From positions 76,980,703 to 77,044,702 of the forward strand of contig OZ020586.1 of assembly GCA_963971535.1 (NCBI GenBank): a stretch of DNA of 64,000 bases, in the 5' to 3' direction. The DNA comes from Notolepis coatsorum (lineage: Eukaryota > Chordata > Actinopteri > Aulopiformes > Paralepididae). How positions within the stretch are numbered: position 1 is the stretch's first letter; each line of letters starts with the position of its first letter. Under the pieces are notes generated by a model. The model searched no databases. It saw only the letters and a program-made list of their open reading frames with translations, and was not told the origin of the DNA. The position numbers and the translations under genes were made by a program. This document shows positions 45,087 through 53,400 of the stretch, piece after piece.

Positions 45087-45746
45087 ATGAAAAGATTAAG
45101 GAAGATTAATAATGTTGAGGGCTTACCGGAGGATTGTGTTTCCCTGGATTCTCCGGAGCTTGTTTTGACGACGCAGACCTGTGCTGGTGGTTCCTCGGCT
45201 GACGGCGACGGACCGAGGAGCAGCGTGCAAGGTTTGGCTATCGGGTCGGCTTGTACAAAGGTGAGGTCTGTGTCGGTAGGCGTCGATGTCGGTGTTGGTC
45301 GTGCTGTGGAGTATGTTTCGGCACCAGGGCCGGGGCGGCTTGGCGATCGTTCCACTGTAGTGGGCGATGTCTTGGCGATCCTGGAACATGCTGTTGATGC
45401 TAATGCTACTGCTACTGCTAATGCTAATGCTACTGCTGCTTCTTCTGCTAACACTGATGTTGACGCTGGAATGTCTAATAATCCCCGCCGCGGGATTCCG
45501 CTTTTCCCTCCTCTTGCCACCTTCATTGATGAAGGTCAGTCGGTGGTGGGTGTGGGGGGGTTCGCTGAGCTCTATTTACCTTTTTTGCGGGTGAAGGGGC
45601 TGACGACGGGGTGCAGCCCGGGGGTACCTTGGCTAAGTAGCCAGGTAGCTTCTTTGTTGTGCCCAGGCGGGGATGAACGACGTTCCGCCCGGCCGTTGCT
45701 TGATAGCATGTCGGCTCGGAGGGTGGCAGTATGGACGGATGAGTAG
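45087..45746 (+). CDS. DIRS Gag-like ORF, N-terminal part
   Basis: 219 codons from ATG to TAG, beginning MKRLRKINNVEGLPEDCVSL. It contains a low-complexity segment (NATATANANATAASSANTD) encoded by a GCTAATGCTACT repeat, and a C-terminal part rich in Pro/Gly/Leu. DIRS ORF1 products are assumed to be structural RNA-binding Gag proteins; no zinc knuckle is visible. The frame is the same as that of the long downstream frame, with just one TAG (45744-45746) between them, so the stop is either a mutation splitting one gag gene or a read-through point. Confidence 0.65.
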   Translation: MKRLRKINNVEGLPEDCVSLDSPELVLTTQTCAGGSSADGDGPRSSVQGLAIGSACTKVRSVSVGVDVGVGRAVEYVSAPGPGRLGDRSTVVGDVLAILEHAVDANATATANANATAASSANTDVDAGMSNNPRRGIPLFPPLATFIDEGQSVVGVGGFAELYLPFLRVKGLTTGCSPGVPWLSSQVASLLCPGGDERRSARPLLDSMSARRVAVWTDE

Positions 45747-45815
45747 TATACTGCTGCAGGATGGCATTTAGCGGCGGCCAGTGTTGTGGCTCAGCTGGCT
45801 ACTTTCCTATCCAAG

Positions 45816-48800
45816 ATGGCGTCGGGTTGTAGGTCTTTGAGTCCAACCGACACTATGAACGTGATTCATGTTTGTGGTGTTATAGAGATCTTGACTCAGT
45901 CGCAAGCTATAACTGCGGGGAGGATTCGGATGCTATCGACTTTGGTTGTTAGGCATCTTTGGTTGGAGCAGTCTCCTCTTGGGGAAGAGGATAGGTTTTC
46001 TCTCCTCACGACTCCTTTTTCCACAGATAGTCTTTTTGGGCGTTCTGTGGAGGCGCAGGCGGTTTTTGATTCGGGTCCTACACCGCCTCACGCTGTGCAG
46101 CCAGGGGTGGGAGCACGGTCTCGTCAACGACTGTGGCGAGATCCTCGACAGGCGGCCATGTTTCCCCCGCCAGTGGTGCCCTGGTTGGAGAATCGACAGG
46201 GTTTCGCAAGGCCGACAGTCTTGGCGGCCGAGGGATCGGCCATTTTTGGTGATTTCGGGGTTGGTAAACCACCCCGTCGTCATTTTGCCGCGAGCAGCCC
46301 GCTCCCCGTTCGGTCCCCTCTCTGGTATCCCCAGAAACGGGGCTTTGAGCGTTCTCCTTTGGCTGCGGGCCGCGAACCTTCTTTGAAGCGTATGCGGCCC
46401 CATTCTTCACTTCTCATGGAGACAGGGGCTGACACCCAGTTGATGGCTGAGCCTGGGTCTGTCCGTGAGAATGTTCCGTCGTCGCGTGGTTCCTACACCG
46501 CAGGTTGTGGGTGGGTGGAACCTGGTGTTGCAGCTGCCACTAGCTTCAGTGGTCAGCAGGGGGACTCGGTGCCTCTTCTGTTGAATGCTCAGCAGGGGTT
46601 ACCCCGGCTTCGCCCTCGCCAGGCGGGGTATTGCGCTGTTGCCTCCCACTCCCGTCAAACCGGCAGTGGTCTGCAAAGGAGAGGCTGGCGTGATTTGAGT
46701 GGTAGTAATATCACTGCAGGGCTTCGGCGTGTAGGAGCCCATGGGGTCCTCAGGCCTTGCGTGTCTGGCTGCGGAACGGCTCCTCAGCGTGTGCTGGAGG
46801 GGTGTTCAGGGGGTGAGTGTGTGTCCACAAGTTTGATGACCGCTCCTCCCGTATCAAACCGGCCCTTTCTGTCGGGGTCCCCCCTTGGGTGCTTTGCACG
46901 ACGGGGGGGACCGGGCCAATTATCTGCTGTTCCTTGCGGCCCAGCGTCAGTTGACGGCGGGGGCGCTGTGGGATTATATTCACATATGGCGACGGGAATG
47001 TCCCTTGAATCGGTGGATGAGGAGAACGTTAGAGGCGGGGCTGGTTTTGCAGTTTGCGCGGCCCCATCCTCCGTTCTCAGGTTTGGTGCCGACCCTGTTG
47101 TCAGGGTCGGGCGCGGTGACAGCCCTGGCCGCCGAGATTCGATCTCTGTTGGCGAAGCAGGCCGTCGTTGTGGTCCCGAGAGAGGACGCAATGTCAGGCG
47201 TCTACTCCCGTTATTTTCTGGTGCCCAAGAAAACTGGGGGGGTCAGACCTATACTGAATCTGTCCATGTTCAATCGGTTGATTGTAGTGAGACCATTCAG
47301 GATGTTGACCGTCCGACTCCTTCTGCTTGCTGTCAGGAGGGGGGACTGGTTCACCTCCATAGACCTGAAGGATGCGTATTTTCACATACCCATTTTCCCT
47401 CCTCACAGGAAGTTCCTACGGTTCCTGTTTCAGGGCGTGGCGTACGAGTACCACAGAATGCCGTTCGGTTATTCTCTGGCTCCCCGCACATTCACCAAGT
47501 GCGTGGCGGCTGCTCTGGGGCCTTTACGTCGTCGGGGGATACGAGTTTTGTTCTATCTCGACGACATTCTGCTCCTCAGCCGTTCAGAGGAGGTTGCCAG
47601 GTCTCATACTCGACTGGTGGTGGAATTCCTCACCAGCCTGGGTTTTGCTGTGAATTGGAAGAAGAGTACCCCTCTTCCCAGTCAACAGGTGGAGTACTTG
47701 GGCTTGACATTGAGGTCGAAGCCCATGCTTGCGACCCTCTCGGAGCAGCGTCGGGGGGATCTCCGTCACGCGCTCGGGGGTTTCCGTCTGGGAGGGACGG
47801 TTACGGCGCTGCAGGTGATGCGTCTGCTGGGCCTTATGTCGGCGGCCCACGCGGTGGTTCCTCTTGGCCTCCTCTTTATGAGGCGGATACAGAGGTGGTT
47901 TCTCTCTTTGAGAATAGATCCGGTGTGGGGCAAAGGGAGACGGTTGACGGTTCCTTTGTCGATATGGGGGGATCTCGCCCACTGGGGGAGGCTGGGTATC
48001 CTCTCCGCTGGGGTCCCCATGGGCAGCAGAGGCTCCCACGTCACGGTTTTCACCGACGCCTCTCTCACAGGTTGGGGAGGGGCGTTTCGGACCCACGCAG
48101 TGGGGGGCAGCTGGACGGGTCATGCCGACCCAGCTGTCCTGCATATCAATGTGTTGGAGTTGAAGGCGGTCCTCCTGGTCCTCAAACGGCTCGGCCACCT
48201 GGTGGTAGGCCAGCATGTTTTGATCAGGACAGACAATGTGACGGCGGCGGCGTATATCAACAGGCAGGGTGGGACTCGTTCCGCCCGCCTGCTCCGGGTG
48301 GCGCGCGAACTGTTGCTATGGGCATCCCGCAGGCTGCGCAGTCTGCGGGCGCTCCACGTTCCTGGTACGGAAAATGTGGCGGCGGATATAATGTCTCGGG
48401 GCGGTCCTCGTCACGACGAGTGGGAACTCCGCCCCGACATAGTCAGACAGATCTGGGATCGGTTCGGGGAGGCCTCGGTAGATCTGTTTGCGTGCCGACG
48501 TTCTCACAAGTGCCCCTTGTGGTTCTCGCTCAGTCGAGCGGATCATCCCCCCTTGGGGGTGGATGCCTTCTCGACCTTTCCATGGCCGCCCGGTCTTCTG
48601 TACGCCTTCCCTCCTGTACAGCTGTTGAGTCAGCTGTTGGAGCGGATACGGAGGGAGCGCAGGACGGTGATCCTGGTCGCACCGGACCGGGGCACGTCAG
48701 TGTGGTTCCCGGTCTTAATCCAGCTTCTGGTCGCTCCTCCTTGGGTCATTCCGTGGTCAGCGACGGCCCTCTCGCAGCACAACGGAGTGCTTTTCCAGCC

Positions 48801-49889
48801 TCCGGTGTTGGGTCAACGCCTGGTGGTGTGGCTGGTGGGAGGGTGAGTCTGGAGAGGATGGATCCCGCAGTGGTTGATACCATCCGGTGTGCGCATGCTC
48901 CCTCCACTGTCGCGGTTTACGCGGGCAGGTGGCGTGCGTTCCAAGAATGGTGTAAGGGGGGGGGCTGGGACCCAGTCTCCTGCCCCCTGGATGCTGTTCT
49001 GGGTTATCTCCAGTCTCTCCTTGATAGTCTGTCGGCTTCGACAGTGAGGGTATATGCGGCAGCTATATCCTCCTATCATGAGGGATTTGAGGGGAATGTC
49101 TTGTTCAGCCACCCTCTTGTGAAGCGTTTCCTGCTTGGCGCTCGACGCGTTAAGCCGGTGCAACGCTCCTTGGCTCCGACTTGGGATCTTCAATTGGTCC
49201 TCGGTCGGTTGTCCTTGGCCCCGTTTGAGCCGCTCGAGCAGGCGCCGTTGGAACAGCTGTCTTTCAAGACCGCGTTCCTACTGGCTGTCACTTCCGCTAA
49301 ACGCGTGGGTGAGCTCTGTGCTCTCTCGGTACGTCCAGAGTGCCTGTCTTTTCGGACCGATTGCGGTGCCACTCTGCGACCTAATCCTGCTTTCGTGCCT
49401 AAGAATATCCGGAGTTCCTTCCGCTCCCGGGATATTGTGGTTCAGGCTTTTCGTCCTCCTCCTCACACTAGTGAGTTAGATGCGGGCCTTCATCTGTCAT
49501 GTCCAGTCCGTGCTTTGGGGTTTTACCTCAGCCGTACTCAGGACTTCAGGGTTACCGATCAGCTTTTTGTCTGTTACGGTGGGGCTCGTGCTGGTAAGGC
49601 ACTGTCGAAGCAGCGCCTGTCCCATTGGTTGTGCGAGGGTATTGCCCTCTGCTACACGTTGGCTGGGCAGGATCCCCCTGGGGGCGTCAGGGCGCACTCC
49701 ACTCGTGGGGTGGCTGCCTCTGCCGCTCTCCTGGGTGGGGCCTCGGTGGAGGACATCTGTGCTGCAGCTTCATGGTCCTCACCGGGCCCCTTTGTAAGGT
49801 TTTACCTCATGGACATGACCGGGGGTTCTGTCTCCCAGGCGGTTCTGGGGTCTGTGGCCTTTCCTGCTTCCCGTCCTTTGGTCGGGTAG
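45816..49889 (+). CDS. DIRS long frame: Gag C-terminal part through tyrosine recombinase
   Basis: One uninterrupted frame of about 1,357 codons from ATG 45816 (open from just after the TAG at 45746). The first about 370 codons look like the rest of Gag (MNVIHVCGVIEILTQSQAIT, later KRGFERSPLAAGREPSLKRM). The segment about 46885-48846 is overprinted by the RT/RNase H frame and has no recognised domain. From MDPAVVDTIRCAH (48858) it is a tyrosine recombinase of 343 residues: an N-terminal SAM-like domain (STVAVYAGRWRAFQEWC), then the catalytic Arg in SAKRVGELCAL, HSTRG supplying His and Arg, and Tyr in FVRFYLMD near the end. In DIRS elements this enzyme inserts a circular DNA copy into the target. 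The whole may be expressed as a fusion or the recombinase may start internally. Confidence 0.78.
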   Translation: MASGCRSLSPTDTMNVIHVCGVIEILTQSQAITAGRIRMLSTLVVRHLWLEQSPLGEEDRFSLLTTPFSTDSLFGRSVEAQAVFDSGPTPPHAVQPGVGARSRQRLWRDPRQAAMFPPPVVPWLENRQGFARPTVLAAEGSAIFGDFGVGKPPRRHFAASSPLPVRSPLWYPQKRGFERSPLAAGREPSLKRMRPHSSLLMETGADTQLMAEPGSVRENVPSSRGSYTAGCGWVEPGVAAATSFSGQQGDSVPLLLNAQQGLPRLRPRQAGYCAVASHSRQTGSGLQRRGWRDLSGSNITAGLRRVGAHGVLRPCVSGCGTAPQRVLEGCSGGECVSTSLMTAPPVSNRPFLSGSPLGCFARRGGPGQLSAVPCGPASVDGGGAVGLYSHMATGMSLESVDEENVRGGAGFAVCAAPSSVLRFGADPVVRVGRGDSPGRRDSISVGEAGRRCGPERGRNVRRLLPLFSGAQENWGGQTYTESVHVQSVDCSETIQDVDRPTPSACCQEGGLVHLHRPEGCVFSHTHFPSSQEVPTVPVSGRGVRVPQNAVRLFSGSPHIHQVRGGCSGAFTSSGDTSFVLSRRHSAPQPFRGGCQVSYSTGGGIPHQPGFCCELEEEYPSSQSTGGVLGLDIEVEAHACDPLGAASGGSPSRARGFPSGRDGYGAAGDASAGPYVGGPRGGSSWPPLYEADTEVVSLFENRSGVGQRETVDGSFVDMGGSRPLGEAGYPLRWGPHGQQRLPRHGFHRRLSHRLGRGVSDPRSGGQLDGSCRPSCPAYQCVGVEGGPPGPQTARPPGGRPACFDQDRQCDGGGVYQQAGWDSFRPPAPGGARTVAMGIPQAAQSAGAPRSWYGKCGGGYNVSGRSSSRRVGTPPRHSQTDLGSVRGGLGRSVCVPTFSQVPLVVLAQSSGSSPLGGGCLLDLSMAARSSVRLPSCTAVESAVGADTEGAQDGDPGRTGPGHVSVVPGLNPASGRSSLGHSVVSDGPLAAQRSAFPASGVGSTPGGVAGGRVSLERMDPAVVDTIRCAHAPSTVAVYAGRWRAFQEWCKGGGWDPVSCPLDAVLGYLQSLLDSLSASTVRVYAAAISSYHEGFEGNVLFSHPLVKRFLLGARRVKPVQRSLAPTWDLQLVLGRLSLAPFEPLEQAPLEQLSFKTAFLLAVTSAKRVGELCALSVRPECLSFRTDCGATLRPNPAFVPKNIRSSFRSRDIVVQAFRPPPHTSELDAGLHLSCPVRALGFYLSRTQDFRVTDQLFVCYGGARAGKALSKQRLSHWLCEGIALCYTLAGQDPPGGVRAHSTRGVAASAALLGGASVEDICAAASWSSPGPFVRFYLMDMTGGSVSQAVLGSVAFPASRPLVG
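46885..48846 (+). CDS. DIRS reverse transcriptase / RNase H / methyltransferase-like
   Basis: 653 codons in the +1 frame relative to the gag-recombinase frame, with no clear ATG at the start, so frameshifting or internal initiation is likely. Domains: RT with SIDLKDAYFHIP (motif A), MPFGYSLAPRTFTK (motif B) and YLDDILLL at about residue 224; RNase H with FTDASLTGWGGAF, LELKAVLLVL, RTDNVTAAAYINRQGG and HVPGTENVAADIMSR; then a C-terminal segment, VDLFACRRSHKCPLWFS to LLYAFPPVQLL and VILVAPDRG, equivalent to the DAM-methylase-like domain reported in DIRS elements. All key acidic residues are present and no stop or shift is seen. It would copy element RNA in the particle. It ends 12 bases before the recombinase ATG. 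Confidence 0.88.
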   Translation: MGALHDGGDRANYLLFLAAQRQLTAGALWDYIHIWRRECPLNRWMRRTLEAGLVLQFARPHPPFSGLVPTLLSGSGAVTALAAEIRSLLAKQAVVVVPREDAMSGVYSRYFLVPKKTGGVRPILNLSMFNRLIVVRPFRMLTVRLLLLAVRRGDWFTSIDLKDAYFHIPIFPPHRKFLRFLFQGVAYEYHRMPFGYSLAPRTFTKCVAAALGPLRRRGIRVLFYLDDILLLSRSEEVARSHTRLVVEFLTSLGFAVNWKKSTPLPSQQVEYLGLTLRSKPMLATLSEQRRGDLRHALGGFRLGGTVTALQVMRLLGLMSAAHAVVPLGLLFMRRIQRWFLSLRIDPVWGKGRRLTVPLSIWGDLAHWGRLGILSAGVPMGSRGSHVTVFTDASLTGWGGAFRTHAVGGSWTGHADPAVLHINVLELKAVLLVLKRLGHLVVGQHVLIRTDNVTAAAYINRQGGTRSARLLRVARELLLWASRRLRSLRALHVPGTENVAADIMSRGGPRHDEWELRPDIVRQIWDRFGEASVDLFACRRSHKCPLWFSLSRADHPPLGVDAFSTFPWPPGLLYAFPPVQLLSQLLERIRRERRTVILVAPDRGTSVWFPVLIQLLVAPPWVIPWSATALSQHNGVLFQPPVLGQRLVVWLVGG

Positions 49890-50114
49890 CGGGAGTGTAT
49901 GGGTATGGGCCGCAGTGTGTTGAGTCACACGTGGTTCCGCCTGTACGGTGTGTTCAAGGGGTTCTGGCTCCCTCTTGTTCGCATTCAGGTGGAGTTGACT
50001 GCGCCCCCCCTTCGTTAGGAAGGATGGGGTGACAGGGCTCCCCGCACCCCTTGATGTGGGCTTACGGGTCCTCAGGGGGTACATCTGTCGGGTCTCGCAC
50101 CCGCTCTTCCCCAT

Positions 50115-50214
50115 TATCTCGTAAGGCTCAGAGCGGGAGCGATGCCATACGAAATATAACGATAGGTTATGTAGATAACCTAGTTATATTAGTATAGGCT
50201 AAGCTCCCGCTCTG
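50115..50214 (+). other. DIRS internal complementary region (ICR)
   Basis: 50115-50155 is the reverse complement of the left outer end of the element; 50161-50214 is the reverse complement of the right outer end; between them ATAAC (50156-50160) is the complement of the junction core GTTAT. In the DIRS replication model this serves as template to join both ends into a circle. 49890-50114 is 3' non-coding sequence. Confidence 0.92.
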
Positions 50215-50265
50215 CGCGCCCTGAGTTCCCTCTTGAGGGATCTTTTCCTGGGACGGGTTTTTGGC

Positions 50266-50469
50266 GAGGAAGGGTGTGTCATGACCAGAGTCATGATTAT
50301 ATGGGTGGTACCACCATAAGGGGCGGGGCCCCATACAGGTGGGGTGCATGTGTTTTGTTCGTGGGAGATACATTAGGTATCACAGGCGATATGGAGTATC
50401 TCGTAAGGCTCAGAGCGGGAGCTTAGCCTATACTAATATAACTAGGTTATCTACATAACCTATCGTTAT
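50266..50469 (-). repeat. DIRS right inverted terminal repeat
   Basis: 157 bp inverse match to 44880-45036, followed by a 42-bp outer extension (50423-50464) containing AGGTTATCTACATAACCT, a palindrome, and ending at the core GTTAT (50465-50469). Confidence 0.93.
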
Positions 50470-53400
50470 CTCACTTAATTGAAGGTGTTTCATCATAAAT
50501 GTAGGAAAAACCTGCCAAATAACAGCGTTTCACTGCTGAACGAGGTTCTGTCACTTAATTGAAGGAGTTTGATTGTAATAATTATGGGGAAACCTGTCAA
50601 ATAACAGTGTTTCACTGCTGAACTTAAGTTATGTCACTTAATTGAAGGTGTTTCATCATAAATGTAGGGAAAACCTGTGAAATAACAGTGTTTCACTGCT
50701 GAACTTTAAGTTCTGTCACTTAATTGAAGGAGTTTGATCGTAATAATTTAGGAAAATACTGTCAAATGACAGTATTTCACTGCTGAACTTTAAGTTCTGT
50801 CACTTAATTGAAGGTGTTTCATCTTAAATGTAGGAAAAACCTGTGAAATAACAGTGTTTCACTGCTGAACTTTGAGTTCTGTCACTTAATTGAAGGGGTT
50901 TGATTGTAATAATAATGGGGAAACCTGTGAAGAAACAGTGTTTTACTGCTGAACTTTAAGTTCTGTCACTTTATTGACGGAGTTTGATTGTAATAATTAT
51001 GGGAAACCTTGTAAGATAACAGTGTTTCACTGCTGAACTTTTAGTTATGTCACTTAATTGAAGGTGTTTCATCATAAATGTAGGAAAAACCTGTGAAATA
51101 ACAGTGTTTCACTGCTGAACTTTAAGTTCTGTCACTTAATTGAAGGTATTTCATCGTAAATGTAGGAAAAACCTGTGAAATAACAGTGTTTCACTGCTGA
51201 ACTTTAAGTTCTGTCACTTTATTGAAGGGTTTGATCGTAATAATTTAGGAAAAAACTGTCAAATAACAGTGTTTCACTGCTGAACTTTAAGTTATGTCAC
51301 TTTATTGAAGGAGTTTGATCGTAATAATTTAGGAAAAAACTGTCAAATAACAGTGTTTCACTGCTGAACTTTAAGTTCTGTCACTTAATTGAAGGTGTTT
51401 CATCTTAAATGTAGGAAAAACCTGTGAAATAACAGTGTTTCACTGCTGAACTTTGAGTTCTGTCACTTAATTGAAGGAGTTTGATTGTAATAATTATGGG
51501 AAAACCTGTAAAATAACAGTGTTTCACTGCTGAACTTAAGTTATCTCACTTAATTGAAGGTGTTTCATCATAAATGTAGGAAAAACCTGCCAAATAACAG
51601 CGTTGCACTGCTGAACGAGGTTCTGTCACTTAATTGAAGGAGTTTGATTGTAATAATTATGGGGAAACCTGTAAAATAACAGTGTTTCACTGCTGAACTT
51701 AAGTTATGTCACTTAATTGAAGGTGTTTCATCATAAATGTAGGGAAAACCTGTGAAATAACAGTGTTTCACTGCTGAACTTTAAGTTCTGTCACTTAATT
51801 GAAGGAGTTTGATCGTAATAATTTAGGAAAATACTGTCAAATGACAGTATTTCACTGCTGAACTTTAAGTTCTGTCACTTAATTGAAGGTGTTTCATCTT
51901 AAATGTAGGAAAAACCTGTGAAATAACAGTGTTTCACTGCTGAACTTTGAGTTCTGTCACTTAATTGAAGGGGTTTGATTGTAATAATAATGGGGAAACC
52001 TGTGAAGAAACAGTGTTTTACTGCTGAACTTTAAGTTCTGTCACTTTATTGACGGAGTTTGATTGTAATAATTATGGGAAACCTTGTAAGATAACAGTGT
52101 TTCACTGCTGAACTTTTAGTTATGTCACTTAATTGAAGGTGTTTCATCATAAATGTAGGAAAAACCTGTGAAATAACAGTGTTTCACTGCTGAACTTTAA
52201 GTTCTGTCACTTAATTGAAGGTATTTCATCGTAAATGTAGGAAAAACCTGTGAAATAACAGTGTTTCACTGCTGAACTTTAAGTTCTGTCACTTTATTGA
52301 AGGGTTTGATCGTAATAATTTAGGAAAAAACTGTCAAATAACAGTGTTTCACTGCTGAACTTTAAGTTATGTCACTTTATTGAAGGAGTTTGATCGTAAT
52401 AATTTAGGAAAAAACTGTCAAATAACAGTGTTTCACTGCTGAACTTTAAGTTCTGTCACTTAATTGAAGGTGTTTCATCTTAAATGTAGGAAAAACCTGT
52501 GAAATAACAGTGTTTCACTGCTGAACTTTGAGTTCTGTCACTTAATTGAAGGAGTTTGATTGTAATAATTATGGGAAAACCTGTAAAATAACAGTGTTTC
52601 ACTGCTGAACTTAAGTTATCTCACTTAATTGAAGGTGTTTCATCATAAATGTAGGAAAAACCTGCCAAATAACAGCGTTGCACTGCTGAACGAGGTTCTG
52701 TCACTTAATTGAAGGAGTTTGATTGTAATAATTATGGGGAAACCTGTAAAATAACAGTGTTTCACTGCTGAACTTAAGTTATGTCACTTAATTGAAGGTG
52801 TTTCATCATAAATGTAGGGAAAACCTGTGAAATAACAGTGTTTCACTGCTGAACTTTAAGTTCTGTCACTTAATTGAAGGAGTTTGATCGTAATAATTTA
52901 GGAAAATACTGTCAAATGACAGTATTTCACTGCTGAACTTTAAGTTCTGTCACTTAATTGAAGGTGTTTCATCTTAAATGTAGGAAAAACCTGTGAAATA
53001 ACAGTGTTTCACTGCTGAACTTTGAGTTCTGTCACTTAATTGAAGGGGTTTGATTGTAATAATAATGGGGAAACCTGTGAAGAAACAGTGTTTCACTGCT
53101 GAACTTTAAGTTCTGTCACTTTATTGACGGAGTTTGATTGTAATAATTATGGGAAACCTTGTAAGATAACAGTGTTTCACTGCTGAACTTTTAGTTATGT
53201 CACTTAATTGAAGGTGTTTCATCATAAATGTAGGAAAAACCTGTGAAATAACAGTGTTTCACTGCTGAACTTTAAGTTCTGTCACTTTATTGAAGGAGTT
53301 TGATCGTAATAATTTAGGAAAAAACTGTCAAATAACAGTGTTTCACTGCTGAACTTTAAGTTCTGTCACTTAATTGAAGGTGTTTCATCTTAAATGTAGG

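Larger units (their letters stand above)
44865..50469 (+). mobile_element. DIRS-type tyrosine-recombinase retrotransposon, full length
   Basis: 5.6 kb. It has inverted terminal repeats sharing 157 bp (44880-45036 and 50266-50422) with unequal outer extensions (15 bp left, 42 bp right), an internal complementary region (50115-50214), and gag, RT/RNase H/methyltransferase-like and tyrosine recombinase frames. This is the diagnostic DIRS layout: no integrase, no LTRs and no target duplication. It is inserted in the 84-bp satellite, and GTTAT is present at both junctions (44860-44864, 50465-50469). The only obvious damage is one TAG in gag. Confidence 0.95.

Noticed and set aside
46885..48846. 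Minus-strand frames opposite the DIRS RT gene (up to 210 codons)
   Set aside because: They are shadows of the GC-rich coding strand with no motifs; only the plus-strand alternative frame is long enough to be notable.
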